Positions 1 through 10,500 of a stretch of 64,000 bases of DNA are shown one piece after another. A program made the position numbers and the translations under genes. The number at the start of each line of letters is the position of its first letter. The first letter of the stretch is position 1. The notes beneath the pieces were generated by a model. The model saw only the letters and a program-made list of their open reading frames with translations, made no database searches and had not been told where the DNA came from. Source of the stretch: Astropecten irregularis (lineage: Eukaryota > Echinodermata > Asteroidea > Paxillosida > Astropectinidae); NCBI GenBank assembly GCA_963971285.1, contig OZ020259.1, positions 2,356,001 through 2,420,000 on the forward strand, written 5' to 3'.

Positions 1-110
1 ATCAGGCAGGGACTGAAAACCCAATCCACTTGTGAACCGAGCCGGACTTGAACCCGGTCCACAGAGGTGAAAGGCGAGGAAAGAACCGCTACGCCAACCT
101 GACTCCCCGA
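1..110 (-). mobile_element. tRNA-derived SINE, family D (partial)
   Basis: Read on the minus strand this has a tRNA-like head: a box A-like 'TGGCGTAGCGGTT' and a box B-like 'GGGTTCAAGTCC'. A second copy in the same orientation lies at 54086-54196. The 5' and 3' ends do not pair as a tRNA acceptor stem, so it is read as a SINE and not as a functional tRNA. It is cut by the window edge. Confidence 0.55.
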
Positions 111-541
111 GTACGGGTTGACCTGTTTCCCTGCTTCAATGTTGACCAAGTTCAAGGGTACTTTTCCTATATTAAGATGATCATGTGACAGACTTTTCTT
201 AAAATAGTCCAAAGTTATATTTTATGACATTTTTGTTCTCTTTTTGTTCATCTGGTAATGTAAGACCTGAAAGTAAACTTTTTCTTACAGTACATGCAAT
301 TGAAACATACATTCTTTACAGTTATTCTGAGAGGACTAGTTTTTATGTCAATGAATAATTATACGGACATGACGAAATGTACAGTGTTCTTACATGTTAG
401 TAAGACATTTCATGCAGTAGGAGGGAAGTTTTAAGTGTACTAAAATAACAATATAAAAAATACTGAACTCAATGTGATTGACATTTTCGAAATTTGTTGT
501 CATAATGAACTCTGCCTTATATCATAACTATTCTTTATTAG

Positions 542-598
542 GTTGTTTGGCCAATTCTGGTTAAACCGCTCACAAGAGAAGAACGACAAGAACAGTGA
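542..598 (+). CDS. Probable terminal coding exon of an unidentified upstream gene
   Basis: A pyrimidine-rich acceptor (TTCTTTATTAG, ending at 541) is followed by 18 open codons reading VVWPILVKPLTREERQEQ and a TGA at 596-598. The exon starts in phase 0. A canonical AATAAA lies about 490 bp downstream at 1082-1087, followed by a T/GT-rich stretch, as expected for a 3' UTR and cleavage site. The peptide, a hydrophobic stretch then a charged tail, would suit a small membrane protein, but I do not recognise the family. No other exon of this gene is in the window. A chance open stretch of this length is possible, so this is a candidate only. Confidence 0.35.
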   Translation, partial: VVWPILVKPLTREERQEQ

Positions 599-654
599 TT
601 TGTGCCATGGTCCCTAACATAATCATGTTACATTTTTTTATTTACAACTCAGGT

Positions 655-972
655 TAGCATACTGAAACAGAAATCTTCACAGATTTCACCTATAGCTTAC
701 AGGGTATAAAGATCATTGTGATGGTAGAAACATACCGTTAACATTTTTCTGCCTCATGCTGCATTATCCAGAAAGAGTAAAATTAGTGACCAAAACAATT
801 TTGATCTTTGGAAGATCCCCAAAATGGTGAAAAGATTTTTTTTTTGAATGAGCGCCTTATGGGACTGAACAACTTTTCACAGATGACTTTTAACTGTATC
901 TTTCTTGATATTTTTGCCCATGAATCTGCACTAGTTCTTTGACAAACTCCAAAGTATGATATTACCTTTAAA
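655..972 (+). mobile_element. MITE-1 copy (degenerate left end)
   Basis: One of five copies of a roughly 350-bp element whose intact ends are inverted repeats (AAAGGTAGTATCATACTTTG and its complement). This copy keeps the internal block 'CAGAAATCTTCACAGATTT' and the right end 'CAAAGTATGATATTACCTTT', while the left end has decayed. It has no coding capacity. It lies in the presumed 3' UTR of the upstream gene. Confidence 0.65.
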
Positions 973-1081
973 GGATGTACATAATTAATTAATTATATTG
1001 ATTAATGTGCTTTAGTTTTCTGTTACTTTTTTTTTTAGAAGAAGCCAATACCTGATACATGTACAAACGTTTTAAAGTTGG

Positions 1082-1087
1082 AATAAA
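1082..1087 (+). terminator. Candidate poly(A) signal of the upstream gene
   Basis: AATAAA followed about 35 bp later by a T/GT-rich stretch (TGTTTGTTTTTTATGG). It fits the 3' end of the transcript whose stop codon is at 596-598. Assignment is by position only. Confidence 0.35.
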
Positions 1088-1105
1088 GATGCAGAAAACA
1101 AAATT

Positions 1106-2519
1106 ATGCATTGATTTCACTGTTTGTTTTTTATGGTATTGGAAGTGAAACCTTTTAGATTGTAGAGTAATTGATTAAAATAGTGGGTGTGTTTTCCTTT
1201 CCCGCTTATTTTGTGTAATGTACCTGTTCAATGTGCACAAATTTCTATCCACACTTCTAATTTATTTTATAATCAACAAATACATTTGTTTTAATTTGAT
1301 CGGTATTGAAGTGAATGAACTTATGAAGTAACACGTTGACAGTGGGTCCAATAATTAATGTTATGGGAAGGTTGGTCACTACCCACATGCATCATTCTCT
1401 TCTTTTTTTGTTGTTGAAAGTTTTCTGTCAATATTTGAAATGGGGACTGTTTTGATGAAATTTTATGACTCGCGCAAAGAAAAATGATGACCATTCCTTT
1501 GGTTAAACCCTGGAGGAGAAGTTCTTATTTCCCAAACACGGGCGGCCAGGCACTCGCCCATTGCACGTGTTTGTACGGGATAGAGGGCGCTATTTTTTAT
1601 GTGTTTTCTTATAATTATTGAATTATTTTGGGCGTGTAATGTGCTGAGGAAATTGGAGAGTTATAAAGTCATACAAATAGCCACATGAAAGAAGTGAGGT
1701 GACCATATTATCATAAAGAATTAGTTTGATTACATTATGATTGAAAACCTGTGAAAAGACGTTATCATCAGGATGCTTGATTTGGGCAGAATGACTCGTC
1801 TAGATTGCGATCACACGTTGTTGCAGAAGGTGGTGCCGTTTGCCGGTTGGGTATGGAGAGAAGGTATGGTTGAGAAGGATGCGAGGTTCGATTATTGGAG
1901 TGAATGGAAAGGAGAGGATTGCAGAAGATAAACGTGATGGGGTGCAATATTTGTTTAGAAAAAGCCATAAAGTCGTCGGAAATAATTTGATATGATTATT
2001 AATACCATGATATTTCTCCTGCGTCAGGGTGAATTAATTTGCGGGGATTAAAAGGGCAACCGGAACGCGCTCTTAATTGTTTCAAACTAGACCTAGTATT
2101 AAACTGGGGGCTGAACTCCCTTTTTTAATTTTGGGGTTGATGGTAGGTCTTTAGTACCGAATTTGATTGTTCCCTTTGATGGTCCATTTAAACAATTGCT
2201 TCTTTGATTACAAGATTATCCAGTCCCCAATAAATCTCGAATAATGCACTAAATTAACGAGGCATTAGTAACTTTTTTTTTAATTTAATTTGCACACAAA
2301 ATTGACTAATACTTGCAAAGACACATCATGCACTGTAAACAAGTATGTGAAAGTTAACTTGAGAAAGCAAGAAAAGTATGAATGATGGGACACTTCCAAA
2401 AGCCCTGCAGGATTGTAATGATGGTGCCGTAAAACATGACAATTAGTGAGTAATACTCACTTTACAAATCAAGGGCATCACGTGCGGAACAAATAGAAAC
2501 AATAGACAACGAAATCGAA
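1106..2519. other. Intergenic, nothing recognised
   Basis: AT-rich unique-looking DNA. Short open frames here, such as 1768-1968 on the minus strand, have no splice context or recognisable protein. No repeat family seen elsewhere in the window was found here. Confidence 0.5.
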
Positions 2520-2884
2520 CTTGCGGACACTCAGCAGTCATCACTTTGGTTTTTGTCAAGGAAATGCAGATTCATGCATGGGCAAAAATATTAAGAAAGG
2601 TACAGAAACAGTCATCTGTGAAAATTTCAGTCCCATACGGTGCCCACTTTTTGAGAAAACAGTGAAAACGGCCACAGGAAGTCTTTTCTCTTTTATTTTT
2701 TATCTTTAAAATATGAAAAATAATTTTGGTCACTGGTTTTACTCTTTTCTGGATAAATACATCATTTCTGACAGACATCTTTTAACGGTATGCAAGTTTA
2801 CCATCACCATTTTTTTTTTGTATAGTTATAGGTAAGTCTGTGAAGATTTCCGGTTTCGGTATACATTATACTACCAAAATATGA
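2520..2884 (-). mobile_element. MITE-1 copy, reverse orientation
   Basis: Reverse copy of MITE-1. It starts near 'TCACTTTGGTTTTTGTCAA', runs through 'GGGCAAAAATATTAAGAAAG' and ends near 'TACTACCAAAATATG'. Both ends are diverged from the consensus inverted repeat. The two overlapping short open frames inside it (2521-2709 + and 2572-2778 -) are fortuitous. Confidence 0.65.
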
Positions 2885-2960
2885 TGATAATAATAATATG
2901 GATTTATATAGCGCACTTATCCGGAGAACCGATCAAGGCGCATACACAAACCAAAAAAGC
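2885..2960. mobile_element. SINE tail fragment
   Basis: ATAATAATAATATGG followed by 'ATTTATATAGCGCACTT'. This TAA-repeat plus 'TATATAGCGC' block recurs at 32379-32430 and 52795-52895 and as the tail of SINE family C, so it is read as a truncated 3' end. Confidence 0.45.
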
Positions 2961-4039
2961 ATGTACAAGTAATTATGAAATAACTAGTTATTGAGAAGCA
3001 GATGATAATAAGCAGATGATGATAACACTAGTCTTGTTATTAACAAATTTAAACATTGCCCGCGAAAAGAAAAGGAAACGGACGCCAGCACTCGGGTTAA
3101 CACGGGAAAGGAGAAATGAAACCTTATACATAAAATGCAAATACAAAGGTAACTTATAGGTTGGAGGTGTGCGCTCAAAAATGTAACATTATTTCACGGA
3201 AGAATAAGAGTGTTGTAATTAATAGAATGTGATAAGGAATGAAACTAGCGACAGTAAAAATAATTTGTAGTACACCAGCATCACGAAAGATGCTTTGATA
3301 ATAGTGGTGATGATGTGCTCTTTCCAAGAATGTTTATCATCAATTATATTATTCCCAGGAATTTGGTAGAATAAACTTCGGAAATTTCAACGTTCATGTT
3401 TATAATTATGGTTTTGTTATCATCAGAATCCTTGGTTGCCTGTGAAAGATCATGAAGTTGGTCATGCTGTAGTTCAATGAGAGTATGTTGTTTGCAAGAC
3501 ATCCTGACACATTGTCAAGTTCTGCGTTAGTATACATGTGTGAACTATACTAGTAGCAAGGTCGGAGTGAGACTTCCGTTCGGGATTGTTTCACTTCTTG
3601 CCGACCCTATATAGCAAGCTAGGGAGATGCATGCAACCGTCAATGTATGTTCCAATTTAAATGTTTTTATTGCCCGGTATGGTACCGCCTTTTTCCAAAT
3701 GTATTTTCCATTTCAATGAGCTATACATTTTCATTCTATAGGCAGACGCCTTGATGTGAAATAAATGCTAGCCTTTCAAACAAACACTACACCAAACAAA
3801 CAAACAAAATTAACAAACACCCCAACAAACAAACAAACAACAACAACAACAAACCAAATTACCGTCTACGGACAGTGCACCACCTACGACGTTCATTATT
3901 TTTGTGTTTTCTTCCAACAGAGTAGGTCATATCTGGTGACTGAGCCCTAAATTAGCAATGCAAAAAATAAATTAATAACTCACGTGTAAAGGGAGATAAT
4001 TTTTCATAATCCGAATTCAATTTCAAAAGGATTTTTTTA
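2961..4039. repeat. Intergenic DNA with an (AAAC)n/(AAC)n tract at 3776-3857
   Basis: Unique-looking AT-rich sequence with one simple repeat built of CAAA and CAA units at 3776-3857. The open frame 3765-3950 is a product of that tract. Nothing else is recognised before the satellite begins. Confidence 0.6.
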
Positions 4040-7000
4040 CGATTCCATTTCACTACTCGCTCAGAAAAGGTTTTTTTTAGTTTGTACACAAGTCTATGGA
4101 GTAGTGATTTGCTGGCCGTGTAGCGATATTCATCTAAGTGTTAAGTGCATGTTTTTATGGAGTAGGGTTGTGTAGCGATTTCATTTCACTACTCGCACAG
4201 AAAAGACTTTTTTAGTTTGTACACAAGTCTATGGAGTAGTGATTTGCTGGCCGATTAGCGATTTTTATCCAAGTGTTTAGTGCATGTTTCTATGGAGTAG
4301 GGTTGTGTAGCGATTTCATTTCACTACTCGCTCAGAAAAGATTTATTTTAGTTTGTACACAAGTCTATGGAGTAGTGATTTGCTGGCCGTGTAGCGATTT
4401 TTATGCAAGTGTTTAGTGCATGTTTCTATGGAGTAGGGTTGTGTAGCGATTTCATTTCACTACTCGCACAGAAAAGATTTATTTTAGTTTGTACACAAGT
4501 CTATGGAGTAGTGATTTGCTGGCCGTGTAGCGATTTTTATGTAAGTGTTTAGTGCATGTTTCTATGGAGTAGGGTTGTGTAGCGATTTCATTTCACTACT
4601 CGCACAGAAAAGATTTATTTTAGTTTGTACACAAGTCTATGGAGTAGTGATTTGCTGGCCGTGTAGCGATTTTTATCTAAGTGTTTAGTGCATGTTTCTA
4701 TGGAGTAGGGTTGTGTAGCGATTTCATTTCACTACTCGCTCAGAAAAGATTTATTTTAGTTTGTACACAAGTCTATGGAGTAGTGATTTGCTGGCCGTGT
4801 AGCGATTTTTATGCAAGTGTTTAGTGCATGTTTCTATGGAGTAGGGTTGTGTAGCGATTTCATTTCACTACTCGCACAGAAAAGATTTATTTTAGTTTGT
4901 ACACAAGTCTATGGAGTAGTGATTTGCTGGCCGTGTAGCGATTTTTATGTAAGTGTTTAGTGCATGTTTCTATGGAGTAGGGTTGTGTAGCGATTTCATT
5001 TCACTACTCGCTCAGAAAAGATTTATTTTAGTTTGTACACAAGTCTATGGAGTAGTGATTTGCTGGCCGTGTAGCGATTTTTATCTAAGTGTTTAGTGCA
5101 TGTTTCTATGGAGTAGGGTTGTGTAGCGATTTCATTTCACTACTCGCTCAGAAAAGATTTATTTTAGTTTGTACACAAGTCTACGGCGTAGCGATTTGCT
5201 GGCCGTGTAGCGATTTTTATCTAAGTGTTTAGTGCATGTTTCTATGGAGTAGGGTTGTGTAGCGATTTCATTTCACTACTCGCTCAGAAAAGACTTTTTT
5301 GGTTTGTACACAAGTCTATGGAGTAGTGATTTGCTGGCCGAGTAGCGATTTTTATCTAAGTGTTTAGTGCATGTTTCTATGGAGTAGGGTTGTGTAGCGA
5401 TTTCATTTCACTACTCGCACAGAAAAGACTTTTTTGGTTTGTACACAAGTCTATGGAGTAGTGATTTGCTGGCCGATTAGCGATTTTTATCTAAGTGTTT
5501 AGTGCATGTTTCTATGGAGTAGGGTTGTGTAGCGATTTCATTTCACTACTCGCTCAGAAAAGACTTTTTTGGTTTGTACACAAGTCTATGGAGTAGTGAT
5601 TTGCTGGCCGAGTAGCGATTTTTATCTAAGTGTTTAGTGCATGTTTCTATGGAGTAGGGTTGTGTAGCGATTTCATTTCACTACTCGCACAGAAAAGACT
5701 TTTTTGGTTTGTACACAAGTCTATGGAGTAGTGATTTGCTGGCCGATTAGCGATTTTTATCCAAGTGTTTAGTGCATGTTTCTATGGAGTAGGGTTGTGT
5801 AGCGATTTCATTTCACTACTCGCTCAGAAAAGATTTATTTTAGTTTGTACACAAGTCTATGGAGTAGTGATTTGCTGGCCGTGTAGCGATTTTTATGTAA
5901 GTGTTTAGTGCATGTTTCTATGGAGTAGGGTTGTGTAGCGATTTCATTTCACTACTCGCACAGAAAAGATTTATTTTAGTTTGTACACAAGTCTATGGAG
6001 TAGTGATTTGCTGGCCGTGTAGCGATTTTTATCTAAGTGTTTAGTGCATGTTTCTATGGAGTAGGGTTGTGTAGCGATTTCATTTCACTACTCGCTCAGA
6101 AAAGATTTATTTTAGTTTGTACACAAGTCTATAGAGTAGCGATTTGCTGGCCGTGTAGCGATTTTTATCCAAGTGTTTAGTGCATGTTTCTATGGAGTAG
6201 GGTTGTGTATCGATTTAATTTCACTACTCGCTCAGAAAAGACTTATTTTGGTTTGTACACAAGTCTATGGAGTAGTGATTTGCTGGCCGTGTAGCGATAT
6301 TCATGTAAGTGTTTAGTGCATGTTTCTATGGAGTAGGGTTGTGTAGCGATTTCATTTCACTACTCGCTCAGAAAAGACTTTTTTGGTTTGTACACAAGTC
6401 TATGGAGTAGTGATTTGCTGGCCGAGTAGCGATTTTTATCCAAGTGTTTAGTGCATGTTTCTATGGAGTAGGGTTGTGTAGCGATTTCATTTCACTACTC
6501 GCACAGAAAAGACTTTTTTGGTTTGTACACAAGTCTATGGAGTAGTGATTTGCTGGCCGTGTAGCGATATTCATGTAAGTGTTTAGTGCATGTTTCTATG
6601 GAGTAGGGTTGTGTAGCGATTTCATTTCACTACTCGCTCAGAAAATATTTATTTTAGTTTGTACACAAGTCTATGGAGTAGTGATTTGCTGGCCGTGTAG
6701 CGATATTCATGTAAGTGTTTAGTGAATGTTTCTATGGAGTAGGGTTGTGTAGCGATTTAATTTCACTAGGCCTACTCGCTCAGAAAAGACATTTTTAGTT
6801 TGTACACAAGTCTATGGAGTAGTGATTTGCTGGCCGAGTAGCGATATTCATCTAAGTGTTTAGTGCATGTTTCTATGGAGTAGGGTTGTGTAGCGATTTC
6901 ATTTCACTACTCGCTCAGAAAATATTTATTTTAGTTTGTACACAAGTCTATGGAGTAGTGATTTGCTGGCCGTGTAGCGATATTCATGTAAGTGTTTAGT

Positions 7001-7374
7001 GCATGTTTCTATGGAGTAGGGTTGTGTAGCGATTTAATTTCACTACTCGCTCAGAAAAGACTTATTTTGGTTTGTACACAAGTCTATGGAGTAGTGATTT
7101 GCTGGCCGTGTAGCGATATTCATGTAAGTGTTTAGTGCATGTTTCTATGGAGTAGGGTTGTGTAGCGATTTCATTTCACTACTCGCTCAGAAAAGATTTA
7201 TTTTAGTTTGTACACAAGTCTATGGAGTAGCGATTTGCTGGCCGTGTAGCGATTTTTATTTTAGTGTTAAGTGCATGTTTCTATGGAGTAGGGTTGTGTA
7301 GCGATTTCATTTCACTACTCGCACAGAAAAGATTTATTTTAGTTTGTACACAAGTCTATGGAGTAGGGATTTTT
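4040..7374. repeat. Satellite array, about 25 copies of a 136-bp unit
   Basis: The landmark CACTACTCGC recurs at 4051, 4187, 4322, 4458, 4594, 4730 and so on to 7313, giving a 135-136 bp period. Copies are very similar and differ at a few sites: CGCTCAG/CGCACAG, CTTTTTT/TTTATTTT, and ATGCAAG/ATGTAAG/ATCTAAG/ATCCAAG. Each unit holds two related halves containing 'GGAGTAG' and 'GTAGCGATT', and a 9-bp inverted repeat (TCACTACTC...GAGTAGTGA). One copy near 6765 carries a small AGGCCT-type insertion. There is no long open frame in it. A remnant (GTAGGGTTGTGTAGCG) sits beyond the array at 7468-7483. Confidence 0.95.
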
Positions 7375-7590
7375 TCAGTGTACGCAAAGGATCCCCGTAG
7401 GTCGGGATGTCGGAAATACATTGTGCTTCCATGTAAATCCCACAGTGGCCCCTTGAAAAGCACCGTGTAGGGTTGTGTAGCGCTACAGAATATATGTGGT
7501 GATAGGAAACGGATCATATCGGGCATGGTATAGATCGAAAGCCGAAGAAAAATTACTTCACAAATTTGTCTTGATGGAAATGGTCTGAAA
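7375..7590 (+). promoter_or_regulatory. Probable VPS11 promoter and 5' UTR
   Basis: This short, moderately CpG-containing segment lies between the satellite and the VPS11 start codon. It includes a satellite remnant at 7468-7483, which suggests that array sequence once extended into or arose from it. No TATA box or defined factor site could be assigned. The transcription start is inferred from position only. Confidence 0.4.
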
Positions 7591-10500
7591 ATGGCATTTT
7601 TACAGCAGGTAATTATGTTTCGACTAAAGCTGATAATGTGTTTCTTCTAGATATTAATGATCGGGTGTGATCGGATTTGTGGATCGAAATGAAATTGTGC
7701 CTTCTTTCCAGCATTAGTTTATTTCCGATGTGTATACTGATCACTGTATTCTTCTGTGTACAACAAACTGAGTGATAAGTGACACTACATCATGTAATTG
7801 TACAGTACTTGTACTTGTAGGCCTACATTATAAATGCATATTTGTACTTGTCGTACATGATACAGTAAGTCAGTAATCAGTAGGATGGTACCGTCCACTG
7901 CATGGTGTGCATGTGTGAGGCTGTGACAAACCATTTATGGGGATTGTAAAGTTCGGGATGGACCCCTGTTTTATCAAATTCAAATTGTACAAAAGTCAAA
8001 ACTTGTCAAAAAAGACAAAAGAGGTCGGTCGATCTGCAAAAGAGTAAAACCAGGCTCAGACTCATGTAATGTTCTCTTTAGTCTTAATTTAGACTTGCTG
8101 ACCCAATTTTTTGTGAATTCAGATGAATATGAATGAGAGAAAAATGTGACTTTCTTACTGGACTTTCACTGCAGATACTAACGACTCATATCATATGTGC
8201 AGCTATGAAGGGGGGTCCCGAACTTTAAAATTCCCCTATTGACTTTAATTTGGTTTGTTTTGGACCCTTTGCCTGACAGAAGACTTAACATTTTTACAAC
8301 ATTTTAACTTTGTGACTTTGAACTTGCAGTGGAAGAGGTTAAACTTCTTTGACAAGGAAGTGGTGAAGTTGCCCGGATCCACAGAAATCTTCTCAAGTCT
8401 CAAGGTAGGTCCATAGCCTACGAGGAGGCTCTGAGGACGATTAGGGGATGTTTCCTTCCTTGAACTAAAATCAGCGGATTTCCTCCAAGAAAGATTCTGT
8501 TAAGGATCAGTGTAAGCTTTCTGGGCATTTTGATTGATACATTTGAGGTTCTTCAAGCTGTAAATGATCTGATGAGTAATTTGTCGTGCTCCATCACCAA
8601 ATGAAACAACAGCAATTAGGGGCCTACAATTCCATGAAACTGGACTGGCATCAGGTTTTAACACTAATTGCAGAAACATTGTGTAACTCTCCCATTTTGT
8701 TCTTTATTGAAGGATATTGACATCACCGCATGTGCGAGTGGGCGTGGTCAGGTAACCTTGGGTGATTCCGATGGTAATCTCTTCTTCCTGGATCGTAACT
8801 TGGAGATCTCTGGCTTCCGGGCCTACGAGCTTCGCGTGACCCACCTGTGCCAGCTCAAGCAACACAACATCCTCGTCTCTATCGGGGTGAGTATAGGTTA
8901 ACGCAGAGCAGAGCAACTGATTACTAAGATTACGGAATCCATGCTTACAAGCCTGGAAATAAACGGAGGCCACAGAGGCCACGGAGGCCATGGCCTTCGT
9001 TGCCCTGGTTCTTGGCCTTGGTGGCCCTTCAAATGTTTCCATAGACATTATGATTTTCCAATGGAAGTGCCCCATGCAATGGGAAATTGGCCTTGCCCTC
9101 ACCAAACCTTATTTCCAGCCCTGTGCTTTCTAAATCAAAGTCTTGGTGATGAATATTCATTTGTGTATTCATGTTTTATTCATGAGCAGCAAGATGAGGC
9201 TGGCATCAACCCCATCATCAAGGTGTGGAATCTGGACAAGCAGGACAAGATGCGCAACCCGACCTGCTCCCGCATCACGAGGGCGCTGCCCGGCAACAAC
9301 CAGCCCTCGCACGTGTCCGCACTGGCGGTCAGCGAGACGCTGACCATGATGGCAATCGGCTTCCAGGATGGGAGTGTCACCTTAGTCAAGGGGGACATTA
9401 CAAGAGACCGGTCAGTATTGTGAATGGACACTTAACAAAAATACCTCTTGTGTCTGTTAATCTTGATGACCTTCTTAACACCTTGATCCCTACAATTGAA
9501 TACTCTAATAACCCTTTTTTCGGGGAGAGTCAGATGAGACCTATTACCTACATGATCCATGAGCGCCAGATGCGACTGTACGGTCATGTGGCTAGATTCC
9601 CTGCGAGTGATCCTGCCAGGCGGATTCTCTCTTCGAGAGAACCTACTGGTAGGACTCGCCCAGTAGGGCGTCTGCATGACACGTGGTTGCGTCGGATGGA
9701 TCGTTATTTTGCTGCGATGGGGATGGGTCGTGTGGCTGCCTGGGGGATGGCCATCAGAAGACCGAAGGAGTACTGCTCGAAGGTAGACACGCCAACGCGC
9801 TGCCTCAGCGCATGCTTCCACTGATTCATTGATTGATTTGTTCAGTGGTCATTTGATCTATTGATTCTTCCTTTGTCTTCGACTCAGGCACAATAAATTC
9901 AAGACCATCTCGCAGGACAAGTTTCCCATCACTGGCCTGGCGTTCCGTCATTCGCAGCGCAGCACGGTGCTCTTCGTGTCCACAGAGACCAGCGTGAGCT
10001 CCTTCAATGTCAGCGGAAAAGACCCTCACAGGGTGAGTGTCCATAAACTTAAAAAACAAGACAAGCTGTCCTTTGCAATAAAATTTCCTGAGGTGAACAC
10101 GCCAGATCTGTGATATTTACCGAACTGAAACTGAAAAACTTTTGTTCCTGCCAACCTGTTTACAGGAGGTACTCGATATGCATGGATGCCCTCTTCGCTG
10201 TGCCGTCCTGAGCGACGCCACGCAAGATATCCAGTTTGTCATCGGTCGTGAGGATGTAAGTACATGCAGAGTCTCATAGACTCTTTGGCAGAGAGCGAAA
10301 AGGGGCCATGGGATGATACCCAATTATGGCAGAAATTCTTCACAAAACTGTGGGAGCAATGCTTAAGTGAGTTCTATCATTGAATCTTTCATGACTTTGT
10401 TTTGCCTTTGACAGGCGGTGTATTTCTACCAGCCCGATGGGCGAGGTCCCTGCCTAGCCTTTGAAGGAAAGAAGACCCTCCTACACTGGTACCGCGGCTA

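Noticed and set aside
4040-7374. CRISPR array
   Set aside because: The repeats are contiguous 136-bp monomers without unique spacers, and the DNA is eukaryotic.
7264-7470. 68-codon open frame at the satellite end
   Set aside because: It reads through the last satellite unit and the VPS11 upstream region, with no splice or family support.
8704-9821. Long open frames on both strands (8704-9105, 8941-9423, 9225-9824, 9432-9821)
   Set aside because: They are shadows of VPS11 exons 3-4 fused with dispersed repeat E or the LINE fragment.
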